Below, in pieces: positions 1-8,612 of a DNA stretch of 64,000 bases. The position numbers were made by a program, and so were the translations under genes. How positions within the stretch are numbered: the stretch's first letter is position 1; each line of letters begins with the position of its first letter. Source of the stretch: Paraburkholderia sp. BCC1884. Its GTDB lineage: Bacteria; Pseudomonadota; Gammaproteobacteria; Burkholderiales; Burkholderiaceae. The notes below the pieces were generated by a model. The model was not told where the DNA came from. It ran no database searches and saw only the letters and a program-made list of their open reading frames with translations. The DNA is taken from NCBI RefSeq assembly GCF_900996225.1, contig NZ_CAAJGL010000068.1, forward strand, positions 1,178,001 to 1,242,000, given 5' to 3'.

Positions 1-7
1 TCTCCAT

Positions 8-871
8 GTGAGCGCCGCTACCGTGTTGGCGGGCAACCGCACAACGGGCATCTCACTTTGGGGGCCTCAGTTGTCGAGCTGGATGGATAACGACACTGAT
101 GGACCGTTGCTGTCCTACCTCCCTTCCAGCGTATGGCTGCTCGGCTTAGGGCATCTCGGACAGGCATATGCGTGGGGCCTCGGTTCGCTCCCGTATGGGG
201 CCGTCATGGCAGAACGACCACTCGTGGTCCTGCAGGACATTGACCGCGTAACCTCATCAACGTTTAGCACCTCAGTTCTGAGTGAATGTGAGGATGTTGG
301 GTTGTCGAAGGCCCGGGTCGTCGCGCGATGGCTCGAAAGCAAAGGGTTTGAGACAAGACTTGTCGAGAGAATCTTTGATGCAGCGACATCCAGAAGTCGT
401 GGAGACCCGGACCTGCTGTTGTCTGGTGTTGACAACGTCGAGGGTCGTCAGGCTCTGGAGTCCGCTGGCTGCAGGATGGTCGTCGAGGCGGGGTTGGGAA
501 GTCTTCACGACGATTTTCAATCGATTCGGATACACACGTTGCCCGGGTCACGTCTCGCCGCGGATATCTGGTCGAAAGACAGTGGCAAAGGTTCGGCAAC
601 GTCAATGCCCGCCTACAGTGCGCTTCTAAAAACTGGTGTGCTTGACCAGTGTGGGCTGACCGAACTTGCCGGGAAGGCTGTCGGCGCGGCGTTTGTCGGC
701 ATGTTTGCGGCAAGCCTCGTCTTATCAGAGGTGTTACGCGTTCTCCACGGCGGTAATGCAAACGAGGTAATGGATCTGAGCTTGGTTGAACTGGAACATC
801 GGACACTTGTCCCCAACAAGATTGATTTTTCGAGAGTGAATCCGGGTTTTCTGCCTGTCGAGGCTAGGTGA
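8..871 (+). CDS. ThiF/E1-like adenylating-fold protein (possibly 5' partial)
   Basis: A Rossmann-type nucleotide-binding protein of the ThiF/E1 superfamily, whose members usually adenylate the C-terminus of a ubiquitin-like or sulfur-carrier protein. Visible are the glycine-rich loop GLGHLG (about residues 46-51), an acidic DID stretch near residue 76 where E1 enzymes place ATP/metal ligands, and SGVDN near 138-142, the usual post-strand Asp-Asn. Cys93 and Cys154 could be acceptor cysteines, but no canonical catalytic Cys motif is clear. The GTG used as start is only 8 bases into the window and the frame is open upstream, so the true start may lie outside. It is the first visible gene of a same-strand cassette with a membrane protein, IetA/IetS-like proteins and a second subtilase. 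Family assignment is fairly sure; the partner and role are unknown. Confidence 0.7.
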   Translation: MSAATVLAGNRTTGISLWGPQLSSWMDNDTDGPLLSYLPSSVWLLGLGHLGQAYAWGLGSLPYGAVMAERPLVVLQDIDRVTSSTFSTSVLSECEDVGLSKARVVARWLESKGFETRLVERIFDAATSRSRGDPDLLLSGVDNVEGRQALESAGCRMVVEAGLGSLHDDFQSIRIHTLPGSRLAADIWSKDSGKGSATSMPAYSALLKTGVLDQCGLTELAGKAVGAAFVGMFAASLVLSEVLRVLHGGNANEVMDLSLVELEHRTLVPNKIDFSRVNPGFLPVEAR

Positions 872-911
872 GTTAATCGGCGTCATGCCGAAAATTTCAA
901 AAAAAGGAACA

Positions 912-1646
912 ATGATGAGCGAATTTCACGGTAGCCCAATTGTCATCAAAGGCAACGGAAACAACGTTGGCGACAACAATTCCAACACCAGTATCGAGTC
1001 GCTGAACATTAAAAATATTACTCATGTCAACGGCGGGGCGGCAAGCGACTCTGAAGGAGATCCCCGAGTTGTCGTAGTCGGTGCCTTCGTTGCTGTTGTG
1101 GTCGCGGCCTGGTTTTATCTGCGCCACTTTTTTCCGATCCACGAAGTGCTTTATCTTGGCTGCTTCCTGTCGGTCGTACCGGCTCTTCTCGTCGTGGCGA
1201 CCTCTTCTATGCGCGGCGATGATTTCTTGAGCAGTTTCCTGCAGGCTCTTCCGACGTGCCTGATCGCTGTTGGTGCGCTTGTTGTGCTCGGTCAGATTCG
1301 GGATGCGATGCCACAGGACATTCTGGATCTTGCGGCTAGTTCGTCAGCCAGCGAAACATGGCATCGCCTGACCGAGCATGGCCAACGGATTGTCCTGGAA
1401 AGCGGCGGAGGTGCAGTGGCGTGTGCTTTCGCGATTCTGCTGAACGCACTCTCTGGTACGCGAGCACTCGCCGAGTCTGGGGGGAAATGGACGAACTGGC
1501 TGCTGCGTTTGACGACGAACTTCCAAATGGGCCGTTGCGCCGTAGCGAACATTGCGTTTCTGGCCCTTGCCTGGGGCGTTTCCTCGGGAGCCGCGTACGA
1601 CTACTGGAAGATGTTTCAGGCCGCTGTAGCGCCATCCGGTACATGA
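912..1646 (+). CDS. Multi-pass membrane protein with N-terminal GNNVGDNN motif
   Basis: A hypothetical inner-membrane protein of about 244 residues. I chose ATG 912 (or the adjacent ATG 915) because an AAGGA ribosome site lies 5-8 bases upstream; an in-frame ATG at 885 lacks one. Residues 10-38 are rich in Asn/Gly and alternate with hydrophobics (KGNGNNVGDNNSNTS followed by IESLNIKNIT), resembling short N-terminal strand motifs often seen on proteins of bacterial conflict systems. The rest holds about four or five hydrophobic segments, near residues 53-70, 78-97, 108-125, 165-182 and 215-232. It follows the E1-like gene by 40 bases and precedes the AAA ATPase. A role as a membrane sensor or effector is inference from context. 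Confidence 0.65.
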   Translation: MMSEFHGSPIVIKGNGNNVGDNNSNTSIESLNIKNITHVNGGAASDSEGDPRVVVVGAFVAVVVAAWFYLRHFFPIHEVLYLGCFLSVVPALLVVATSSMRGDDFLSSFLQALPTCLIAVGALVVLGQIRDAMPQDILDLAASSSASETWHRLTEHGQRIVLESGGGAVACAFAILLNALSGTRALAESGGKWTNWLLRLTTNFQMGRCAVANIAFLALAWGVSSGAAYDYWKMFQAAVAPSGT

Positions 1647-1702
1647 GTGTGGGGAGTCAGGCGACGGGAGCAGCGCTGCGACGGTAGAAACGTGTTGACG
1701 TT

Positions 1703-2914
1703 GTGCACGGTATGCGGAGAGAATCGCACATTTTGCCTCGTTTGACGCACGTGAAATCAAATAAATCGCAGCATCCATTGGCACTAATCGAGCTTTGTCG
1801 GCACTTTCTTGCGAGTGGGCACGGCTCGCCGGCAACAGTCACCTGGTTGGCGCAACGCTTACTCGCCGCAGATGACCAAGCGGTGGCAGGGGCGCTCGAA
1901 GCCTTGGTATCCGAAGCTGCGGTGAAAGCTCCGTCCGAGCGAGCGGGCGTTCTTTCTTTGACCGTCGCCGGTGAACCGCTGACGCGATCCGCCCGTATGC
2001 CGGTGGACAGGGAAACGGCTTCGCCTTTGGCGACGATTGTGTACGAAAAACAGTTGCCGTCGACGCCACCTGTGCTCCCTCGGGAATTGATGCGGGCGCT
2101 GGACGCATTTGTGCTTGAATGGCGACGGGCCGATGAACTGGCTAGAGTTGGAATCGCGCCCGCCAATAGTTGTCTCCTGTACGGCGAGCCGGGTACGGGC
2201 AAAACGCAATTGGCACTTTGGTTGTCTGGGCAGCTTGGATTGCCGGTCATCCTGGCCCGGCTTGACGGGTTGATGTCCTCTTTTCTTGGCACGACTTCCC
2301 GGAACATTGGCAATCTTTTCGCGTTCGCCAACCGGCATCGTGCGGTTTTGCTCCTCGATGAGTTCGACGCGATCGCAAAGCTCCGAGACGATCCCAACGA
2401 GATCGGTGAAATCAAGCGAGTCGTAAATACGCTCCTGCAAAACATCGATGAACGGAAGGGATGCGGCATCACGATTGGGATCACGAACCACCCTCAGCTA
2501 CTGGACCCCGCGATATGGAGGCGATTTGAAATGCAAATCGCTATCTCTGTACCTGAAGCCGATGCACGGCAAATTATCGTAAAACGCAACCTCGAACCGC
2601 TTGTTTTCGGTGATGCCGAAGTGCGTTTCATTTCGTGGGTTATGGACGGTGCGTCTGGTGCGGAAATTGAGGACTTCGTCCGCTCTTTGAAAAAGAGTCT
2701 GATTTTGATTGAGGGCGTTCAATCAATCGTAAAAAGGTTGCGTGGCTTAGCATTTATCCATGCGGCACGCATAAAGCCGCTTGCTCTTGACGCATTGAAA
2801 TTATCGGATCGAAGTCTCGCGCGCGCGCTGAACAGCGACTATAATTTTTCAATTACGGAATTAGCCCAACTCTTCAGGGTGAACCGAACAACTATAAGTC
2901 GCTGGATAACATGA
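1703..2914 (+). CDS. ietA: IetA-like AAA ATPase
   Basis: AAA-family ATPase of about 400 residues matching the ATPase half of IetAS systems. Walker A is GEPGTGKTQ (residues 161-169), Walker B is LLLDEFD (216-222), a sensor-like ITN lies near 260, and arginine-finger-like RR is at 273-274. The C-terminal 20 residues (SITELAQLFRVNRTTISRW) look like a helix-turn-helix. Residues 30-85 have a winged-helix-like pattern. GTG 1703 and ATG 1712 are both possible starts; neither has a strong ribosome site. The partner subtilase follows 20 bases downstream. In known IetAS pairs the ATPase is thought to control the protease and act as antitoxin. The family call is strong; the activity here is inferred. 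Confidence 0.85.
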   Translation: MHGMRRESHILPRLTHVKSNKSQHPLALIELCRHFLASGHGSPATVTWLAQRLLAADDQAVAGALEALVSEAAVKAPSERAGVLSLTVAGEPLTRSARMPVDRETASPLATIVYEKQLPSTPPVLPRELMRALDAFVLEWRRADELARVGIAPANSCLLYGEPGTGKTQLALWLSGQLGLPVILARLDGLMSSFLGTTSRNIGNLFAFANRHRAVLLLDEFDAIAKLRDDPNEIGEIKRVVNTLLQNIDERKGCGITIGITNHPQLLDPAIWRRFEMQIAISVPEADARQIIVKRNLEPLVFGDAEVRFISWVMDGASGAEIEDFVRSLKKSLILIEGVQSIVKRLRGLAFIHAARIKPLALDALKLSDRSLARALNSDYNFSITELAQLFRVNRTTISRWIT

Positions 2915-2933
2915 GTTCGCTTCGGGGGAAGCA

Positions 2934-5540
2934 ATGGCCGACCAATACCCGCTACTTTTTGTGACCAATCCAGGGGCGTTGCGCCGAGATCGAAAGGTGA
3001 ACGCCGGTGGCTCAAAAAAAGACTTCTTTGCGGATCGGGACGAAGCCCTTATCGCTCACAAGGGAAAAATTTCGAACGACATCCGGATGGTGCAACAGCA
3101 GTTGTCCCAGACGACGTCTCATTTCTGCAAATCCGCTTTTGTAAAAGTACGACTTCAGGAGAGGGCATGGGCCAAGACGCACCGCCCAACCCGGAAACTA
3201 TTCACACCTGATATCGCACCTGTGGTTGGCGGCGGTGATATCGGCGAACTCATCGTGCGCGTGAACAAGGAGGCGCTGGACTCAGTAGCCGCGAGCGTGA
3301 GTGGCGTGGAGCAGGTCACTCGACGCAAACGCGACAGTCGAGGAAAGCTCGTTGAAGATCCAAGCCGTGAACGTTCTGAAGTTGGAGCAATTGAGCAACT
3401 CACGCTGTGGTCCTCCGACGACCGTCGTATCCCGTCTGCAGCGTCTGCGATTGAATCTTTGCGGCGATATGGTCTGGCCGCGATGTACTCCGTGCAACTT
3501 TTTGAGTCTGTCGCAACGGTCTTGGAGCGCGGAGTGGTTGCTCAAAGACGCTCGACCAATGTATCGCCTGCGCTGTCGTTTATCCAGTCGCTCAACGAGT
3601 TAAGCAAGCGTTATGGGGTGTTCGTCTTACTAAACGACGAGGAAACTACCGTCCCATACGTGTATGTCGGACTAGTAGAAAACCCTGGGTTCGCTGTCTT
3701 GAGAGGCAAGGAATCATTCGCTGAAATGGCCGAGCAGTTGAGAACTGACGCTGAGTTCGGTCGTGACGCACACACAACTTTGCTATCTCTGCTCGCAGTA
3801 CATCCGAATGTCCGGAGGGTCAATGTACCCGACGTTTTCGTTGCGGATAGAAAGCTGACTTTTTCGCCTTCGAGTGCTCCTCATCGTGCGCGTTTGGGCG
3901 CGACGTCGGTGATTTCCTATGTTCCAGCCCGTATCCCTGCGCCTCTGACGGGGAAAAATTACCCAATCGTGGGGGTCATCGACGGTGGAATCTCGAAGAG
4001 CCTTAAGTCATGGGTTGTCCAAAGCTATGATCTGGTCGCGCCTAAAGATCGTGACCTAGAGCACGGCACGAACATCGGTGGTTTGCTGGTAGGCGCGGAA
4101 AGCCTGAATTCCGGCTACGCTGCCAGATTCGAGGCCGACGGGTGCTGGCTCGTCGACATTGCGATGTATCCCGATGAGAACAAGGCACTGGCCGGCTCCT
4201 ACTATGAGAGCGGTAGCGCGAAGTTCCTTGATCGCCTTGAAGGGGTTGTGGCAGCTTGTCGCGAGCAACACGACGTCCGGATATTTAACTTCAGCCTCAA
4301 CAATCGAAGAGCGGTCTCCAACAGCGAATTTAGCGAAGAGGCGAGGCGGCTTGATCAGATATCGCGTCGTTATGACGTCATCTTTGTGATTTCTGCCGGG
4401 AATGCGGAAGACGGCGACGCGAGGCCAGAGTGGGACAGGCGCCCGTCCTATGCGGCTGCGCAGTTGATTGAAAGCAAGAACGATTCGCTACACGGTCCGG
4501 CGGACTCACTTCTCAACATTTCCGTCGGAGCGACCAACGGCCATGGCGTTGCCGGATGCATTCCGGATGCCCCCGCTCGATACAGTCGGCGCGGCCCGGG
4601 AGTGAGAGGGTCAGTTAAGCCGGACGTTTGCCATATCGGGGGGGCGGCGGGTGACGACGATCACACCGGCCTGTTTAGCGTGACTAAAGGCGGTATGTTG
4701 ACTGAAGTGCTCGGCACCAGCTTTGCCGCCCCCCTTGCGGCCAAGACTCTTGCTGCCATCGATCTTGAGCTTGACGGCCGGGCACCGCGAGAAGTGCTCC
4801 AGGCGATGTTTATTCACAGCGCACATCTGAAGCCGCCGATGTCAGGTCGGGGAGCGAAAAAGTTCGCGCGCAATCTCGTTGGATTTGGTTTTCCGGCCGT
4901 GTCGCATCAGATTTTGTCGCTTGATCGTCATACGTTTGGAGTCGTCGTACACGACAGCATTCGCCCCGGCGAGAACACCGTGATTGATTTCAAGTGGCCG
5001 CAGGCGTTGGTCGGGGCGGACGGGAAGTGCTTCGGCGCAGCGCGGATGACATTGGTCTATTCACCTCCGCTTGATTTTACGTACGGCGCTGAGGCAGCGC
5101 GCATTAGCCTGGATGCATCGCTTCGGCAGGCCAGTTCTGGTGGGTCGGTAGAGGGCGATGATGACGAGGACATCGAGGACGAAAAGATTTCGTACATTGG
5201 GCGATTGAAACCCGTTCATTCGCATGGGCTAAAGAGGACTTCACGAGAGGCCGCGCTTCTGCTAGACGGGTTGAAGTGGAGTCCGGTCAAGGTATTGGAA
5301 GGGCAATTTAACGGGATTGGCAGTTCGTCCGATTGGCGTTTGACAGTGAATTACGTTACGCGTGAACTTGCCAGTTTTCCCGACGAAGGCGTGCCGTTTG
5401 CCGTCGTACTCACGATTGAGGATCCAACCAGGAGCGTCGACGTTTACGACGATCTGAGGCAGGAATTGTTAAGCGGGTCAGCGCTTCATCTGACCGACAT
5501 TCGCAATGCGTTGAGGGCTCGAGCTCGAACGCGAGGATAA
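2934..5540 (+). CDS. ietS: IetS-like large S8 subtilisin-family protease
   Basis: An 868-residue S8 (subtilase) serine protease, the protease half of IetAS. The triad is complete: Asp350 (GVIDGGI), His377 (EHGTN) and Ser596 (GTSFAAP), with oxyanion Asn490 (SAGNAED). A long N-terminal region of about 340 residues without a signal peptide and a C-terminal extension of about 250 residues, including an acidic patch near 740-750 (EGDDDEDIEDE), flank the catalytic core. The absence of a secretion signal indicates a cytoplasmic protease. A GGGGAA-type ribosome site precedes ATG 2934. It lies directly after the AAA ATPase, as in described ietAS pairs (plasmid incompatibility on Agrobacterium plasmids; Gao-type phage defence). 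The cellular target is unknown. Confidence 0.87.
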   Translation: MADQYPLLFVTNPGALRRDRKVNAGGSKKDFFADRDEALIAHKGKISNDIRMVQQQLSQTTSHFCKSAFVKVRLQERAWAKTHRPTRKLFTPDIAPVVGGGDIGELIVRVNKEALDSVAASVSGVEQVTRRKRDSRGKLVEDPSRERSEVGAIEQLTLWSSDDRRIPSAASAIESLRRYGLAAMYSVQLFESVATVLERGVVAQRRSTNVSPALSFIQSLNELSKRYGVFVLLNDEETTVPYVYVGLVENPGFAVLRGKESFAEMAEQLRTDAEFGRDAHTTLLSLLAVHPNVRRVNVPDVFVADRKLTFSPSSAPHRARLGATSVISYVPARIPAPLTGKNYPIVGVIDGGISKSLKSWVVQSYDLVAPKDRDLEHGTNIGGLLVGAESLNSGYAARFEADGCWLVDIAMYPDENKALAGSYYESGSAKFLDRLEGVVAACREQHDVRIFNFSLNNRRAVSNSEFSEEARRLDQISRRYDVIFVISAGNAEDGDARPEWDRRPSYAAAQLIESKNDSLHGPADSLLNISVGATNGHGVAGCIPDAPARYSRRGPGVRGSVKPDVCHIGGAAGDDDHTGLFSVTKGGMLTEVLGTSFAAPLAAKTLAAIDLELDGRAPREVLQAMFIHSAHLKPPMSGRGAKKFARNLVGFGFPAVSHQILSLDRHTFGVVVHDSIRPGENTVIDFKWPQALVGADGKCFGAARMTLVYSPPLDFTYGAEAARISLDASLRQASSGGSVEGDDDEDIEDEKISYIGRLKPVHSHGLKRTSREAALLLDGLKWSPVKVLEGQFNGIGSSSDWRLTVNYVTRELASFPDEGVPFAVVLTIEDPTRSVDVYDDLRQELLSGSALHLTDIRNALRARARTRG

Positions 5541-5562
5541 AAATCACTTGAGGGCACGCGAG

Positions 5563-7038
5563 ATGGACCAGGTACCAGGGCAATTTATTATCATGCCGCA
5601 GACGCGCCGCAGTGCGCAGGCAGGCCCAATGTTGAAGCAAAGTAAGGTCAAACGAGATCGGATCAAAGATATTCTCGAGTCTGCCAATCCTGACGGAGGT
5701 CAGGTGCCGATAACTCGGGCGAAGCACAATGACGACATGGCAATGGTTACTCTTTCAGAGGAACAGAAAGCTTGCGTTGAAGAAGCGAATCCTGGTCTAA
5801 AGCTATATCCCGTCTATCGGTACTCGTTGGCCACAGTTGATCTTGGCAGCGTCATGGCAATAGCTATGTCAACGACCCATCCGTTCGGCACGACATCCCC
5901 TGCCGAGGGCAATTTCAACTTCGTTGTTCATGACAACAACGGATCACCGCTGCCGGGTGCGAAGGTCTCGCTTTGGGAACTGAACGCGACTGAGCCTTTG
6001 GTCACGACGACTGACTCAAAAGGTCAGGCATCGATTTGGTCGCAAACGGGGCTCGCTACATTTGTAGCGGTTTCATCGTTCGCAGGTTTTTGGGACAGTT
6101 ACCGAACTGGTCTGCTCGCCTCAACGGGCGTAGCCAAATTCGTGCTCCAACCGATTGATCCCACGTTCAACGACTGCCGAAAGTTCCATTACGGAGCGTC
6201 GAGTCGGCAAGCAGGCGCGAAGGTTCGAGTGGCGGTTATCGATACCGGGATTGATGAGCATCCAGACCTCAAATGTGTTGTCCAGCGCACGAACCACGTG
6301 AATTCGGAGCCCGATACTGTGGTGCACGACAATGGCACGGGCCATGGCACCCACGTTGCTGGGTTGATTGGGGCCTCGGGTGCGATGCAGGGCATTGCCG
6401 CGAACGTTGAGATTCTGAGCTATCGTGTTTTTGAGCAAGGGAAGAGGGAGACTTTCAATTTTGCTCTTGTCCAGGCGGTTGAGAAGGCTGTCGAAGACGG
6501 CGTGGACATCATAAATTTGAGCCTTGGGCAACGCGATGTCGACGGTGCACTGAAAGACAGGATCGTTGATGCGCTTGCGGCAGGCATTCTCGTAGTCGCC
6601 GCGGCAGGCAATGATGGGAACCCATCCGTAGGTTTTCCTGCGGTTATGGACGATGTCGTATCAGTTGGCGCTGTCGGTCGCGAAGGCACATTTCCTGCTG
6701 GGACGACATTTGTGAAGTGTCTTAAACGGGCGCAGGGAACCGACAAACTTGATTTTGTTCCGTGGTTTTCGAACAACGGTAAGGTTAATGTTGCGGCACC
6801 CGGAGTGGCGGTAATTTCGACGGTCGGTTCGAATAGTTACACGGCGATGAACGGTACTTCCATGGCTGCGCCAATCATTACCGGTATCGCGGCGAGTGTC
6901 TTGTCGAACGATACATCTCTTGCCGAAATTGAACGTGGCCCAGAGCGTTTGAAGCTGCTGAAGGAGTTGCTATACGATCAGTGCAACACGTTAGGGTTCG
7001 GCGTCACCGACGTCGGTAGCGGGTTGCCGAAACTGTGA
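5563..7038 (+). CDS. Second S8 subtilase with propeptide-like and Ig-like N-terminal domains
   Basis: A 491-residue subtilase with a full triad: Asp227 (VIDTGID), His261 (GHGTHVAG) and Ser433 (NGTSMAAP), with Asn350 (AAGNDG). Residues 5-90 resemble a subtilisin propeptide, a strand (GQFIIMP) followed by a helix-strand pattern ending at LYPVYRYSLA. Residues 115-195 look like a carboxypeptidase-regulatory/Ig-like beta domain (DNNGSPLPGAKVSLW). ATG 5563 is preferred over TTG 5548 because GAGGG lies 8 bases upstream. No signal peptide is visible, so it is probably cytoplasmic. It follows ietS by 22 bases and precedes a tiny gene shaped like a protease inhibitor. Two different active subtilases in one cassette is unusual; they may form a cascade (inference). 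Confidence 0.85.
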   Translation: MDQVPGQFIIMPQTRRSAQAGPMLKQSKVKRDRIKDILESANPDGGQVPITRAKHNDDMAMVTLSEEQKACVEEANPGLKLYPVYRYSLATVDLGSVMAIAMSTTHPFGTTSPAEGNFNFVVHDNNGSPLPGAKVSLWELNATEPLVTTTDSKGQASIWSQTGLATFVAVSSFAGFWDSYRTGLLASTGVAKFVLQPIDPTFNDCRKFHYGASSRQAGAKVRVAVIDTGIDEHPDLKCVVQRTNHVNSEPDTVVHDNGTGHGTHVAGLIGASGAMQGIAANVEILSYRVFEQGKRETFNFALVQAVEKAVEDGVDIINLSLGQRDVDGALKDRIVDALAAGILVVAAAGNDGNPSVGFPAVMDDVVSVGAVGREGTFPAGTTFVKCLKRAQGTDKLDFVPWFSNNGKVNVAAPGVAVISTVGSNSYTAMNGTSMAAPIITGIAASVLSNDTSLAEIERGPERLKLLKELLYDQCNTLGFGVTDVGSGLPKL

Positions 7039-7047
7039 GGAATAGGC

Positions 7048-7263
7048 ATGAGCCTTTATGTGGTGTACTTTCGCGGGCCAGGCCCGATGCCGGCGGAGGA
7101 CGTCCAAAGAATCAGAGAGCATGCTGGCGTTCAAGTGGTCAACGACAAGTCTAAAAAGGCCTTGTTGCTTGACCTGGATGAGCCGGAGACTGACTTTCTG
7201 CAGCATGTCGCTGAAATGGGCGGGTGGGCTGCAAGCAAGCAGACTGCCTACCAACTCTACTAG
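7048..7263 (+). CDS. Small protein with subtilisin-propeptide (I9-like) topology
   Basis: A 71-residue protein, last gene of the cassette, with AGGAATAGGC just before its ATG. Its predicted pattern is beta-alpha-beta-beta-alpha-beta: strand 3-9 (LYVVYFR), helix 15-26, strand 28-33 (VQVVND), strand 38-44 (ALLLDLD), helix 46-58, strand 62-71 (ASKQTAYQLY). That is the ferredoxin-like fold of subtilisin propeptides and I9 inhibitors, which end in an extended tail entering the protease active site. It has no signal peptide and no catalytic motif. Its position one gene after a subtilase suggests a separately encoded inhibitor or chaperone of one of the two proteases. The fold assignment is my reading of the pattern, not a database match. 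Confidence 0.6.
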   Translation: MSLYVVYFRGPGPMPAEDVQRIREHAGVQVVNDKSKKALLLDLDEPETDFLQHVAEMGGWAASKQTAYQLY

Positions 7264-7350
7264 AGAGACCCTGGCGCGCGCTTCCTGCATGATGAGCGGT
7301 GCACAGCGCCAATGGGCAGCGCATAGGAAGGTATTAAAATAATTATTTAT

Positions 7351-7385
7351 GCCCGGCCGCTTCTGGCCGGGCTCTTTCCTTTTTA
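7351..7385 (+). terminator. Rho-independent terminator of the subtilase cassette
   Basis: GCCCGGCC (7351-7358), a six-base loop GCTTCT and GGCCGGGC (7365-7372) form a perfect 8-bp GC stem followed by a T-rich run (TCTTTCCTTTTT). It lies 88 bases after the last gene of the cassette and reads in the same direction. Confidence 0.9.
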
Positions 7386-7509
7386 AACTGAAAAAGACAG
7401 TCGATGAGCGCTTGAGGCGACCCCAGACGTTGGTTTCAAATCCTGTGCTGGATCGACGCGTTCAAGGCGCGGGACGGTTGTTCGCGCGGATGAGGGCGCT
7501 TGCAAGCCA

Positions 7510-8035
7510 ATGGTCTGGCGTTCAAGCACCGATTCATCGGCTTCGCCAATACACTGCGCGGACACTGACCGCGCCGTCGCACCTTCCGTGCTGATGACGA
7601 GTACTCGCGAACTCAGGTCCAAGCCCGCGAGTAGGTTTTTTGTGGATGACGCAAGAGCGAGGTCAGGCCGGCAAGCTCGGCAGCGCCTGATTCTCCAGCG
7701 ACCAGCGGCACATCTCGTTCGCTGCCCGCTGCAAGGCCTCTCACGCCGCCTCGAAGGAAAACGCGCGTGAATGGCGGCGTGCACAGGCCGTTGGCGGTCT
7801 GCTCGATAATTTCTGCCGCGAAGGCGCCATAACATCCCGCGGAATGTTGTCATAACCTTCGTAGGACGTGTCTGAGACAACGTGCCAGCCGTTTTTCGCG
7901 GGAAGTCGCGGGACCTGGAGTTGACCCGCCATCCCTTTTTCTCGAACAACAACGTCAAACGCTTCAAGACACTTGCCAGCATGAGTCGCGTCAAGGTTGG
8001 CCCGACGGTACAGGTCGATCTCGAAGACTAGCGGA
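7510..8035 (-). pseudogene. Remnant of diaminopropionate ammonia-lyase (dpaL/ygeX)
   Basis: Reading the minus strand across frames gives stretches typical of the PLP enzyme diaminopropionate ammonia-lyase. A segment NGWHVVSDTSYEGYDNIPRD near 7850-7900 matches the family's conserved Gly-Trp...Asp-Thr...Glu-Gly-Tyr...Ile-Pro stretch. IIEQTANGLCTPPFTRVF near 7760-7810 matches the next block. VAGESGAAELAGL near 7690 and VLVISTEGATA near 7580 match the C-terminal end. The blocks lie in different frames and the middle of the protein is missing. It is therefore a decayed gene, downstream of a similarly decayed amino-acid binding-protein gene on the same strand. Confidence 0.65.
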
Positions 8036-8089
8036 TAGTTTTTCGTTCAAGTGGCGGTAGCCGTCTGTGCTCCGTCACCGTACGAAGCT

Positions 8090-8440
8090 GCGATCGTGCC
8101 AGTCTCCCGGATCCAGTTGGCGAACCGCGATTGCGTCGTTTTCAAATATCGCCATTTGCGTTGAACTGAACGGACCCACTAACCCTGTTCTGTTTTCGGT
8201 GCCTGTAGCCTTGCGAGGTAGATTTTCGGATCTGTGGAATCCACCGCCTGCATCGCATCAGCCATCGCCATCATAGGCGTACGGTGCGTAGAGCCGCACT
8301 GGGGCTTCGAAACGTTGCTGAAACCGATTGTAAAAAGCATCACCCTGCGGCATCCTGTCTCTCTAGACGCCCGCCAGCGATGCAGAACATCGCATCGCTC
8401 ATCGCTGAACCGACCGGCTTGACGGTAGGGTTCATACCGT
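8090..8440 (-). pseudogene. Remnant of Leu/Ile/Val-type ABC substrate-binding protein
   Basis: Minus-strand fragments match the C-terminal third of branched-chain amino-acid periplasmic binding proteins. Seen are SDAMFCIAGGRLE, FYNRFQQRFEAPVRLYAPYA, ADAMQAVDSTDPKIYLARL and VQFNANGDI, then IAVRQLDPGDW before a stop. Blocks jump between frames and contain stops, and the N-terminal two thirds are absent. With the adjacent dpaL remnant it suggests a lost uptake-and-deamination locus for a diamino acid. Confidence 0.6.
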
Positions 8441-8612
8441 CAGATATCCGCCTCACACTGCGCTTGCCATATCGATTGGATGGCGTAGGCTAAATGCGAT
8501 TCGCTATCTGAATTAAAAAACTTTTAATCAGAGAGTGTTTCCATTCTTTGTCAGAGAAACTCCACGCTTTATCAGTAATTGTCTACCTTCAGTACGTTTG
8601 CTGTTGCGTTTG

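Noticed and set aside
7383..7994. A 203-codon minus-strand frame that could be annotated as a gene
   Set aside because: The recognisable diaminopropionate ammonia-lyase blocks switch in and out of this frame. It is a composite of a pseudogene and not a protein of its own.
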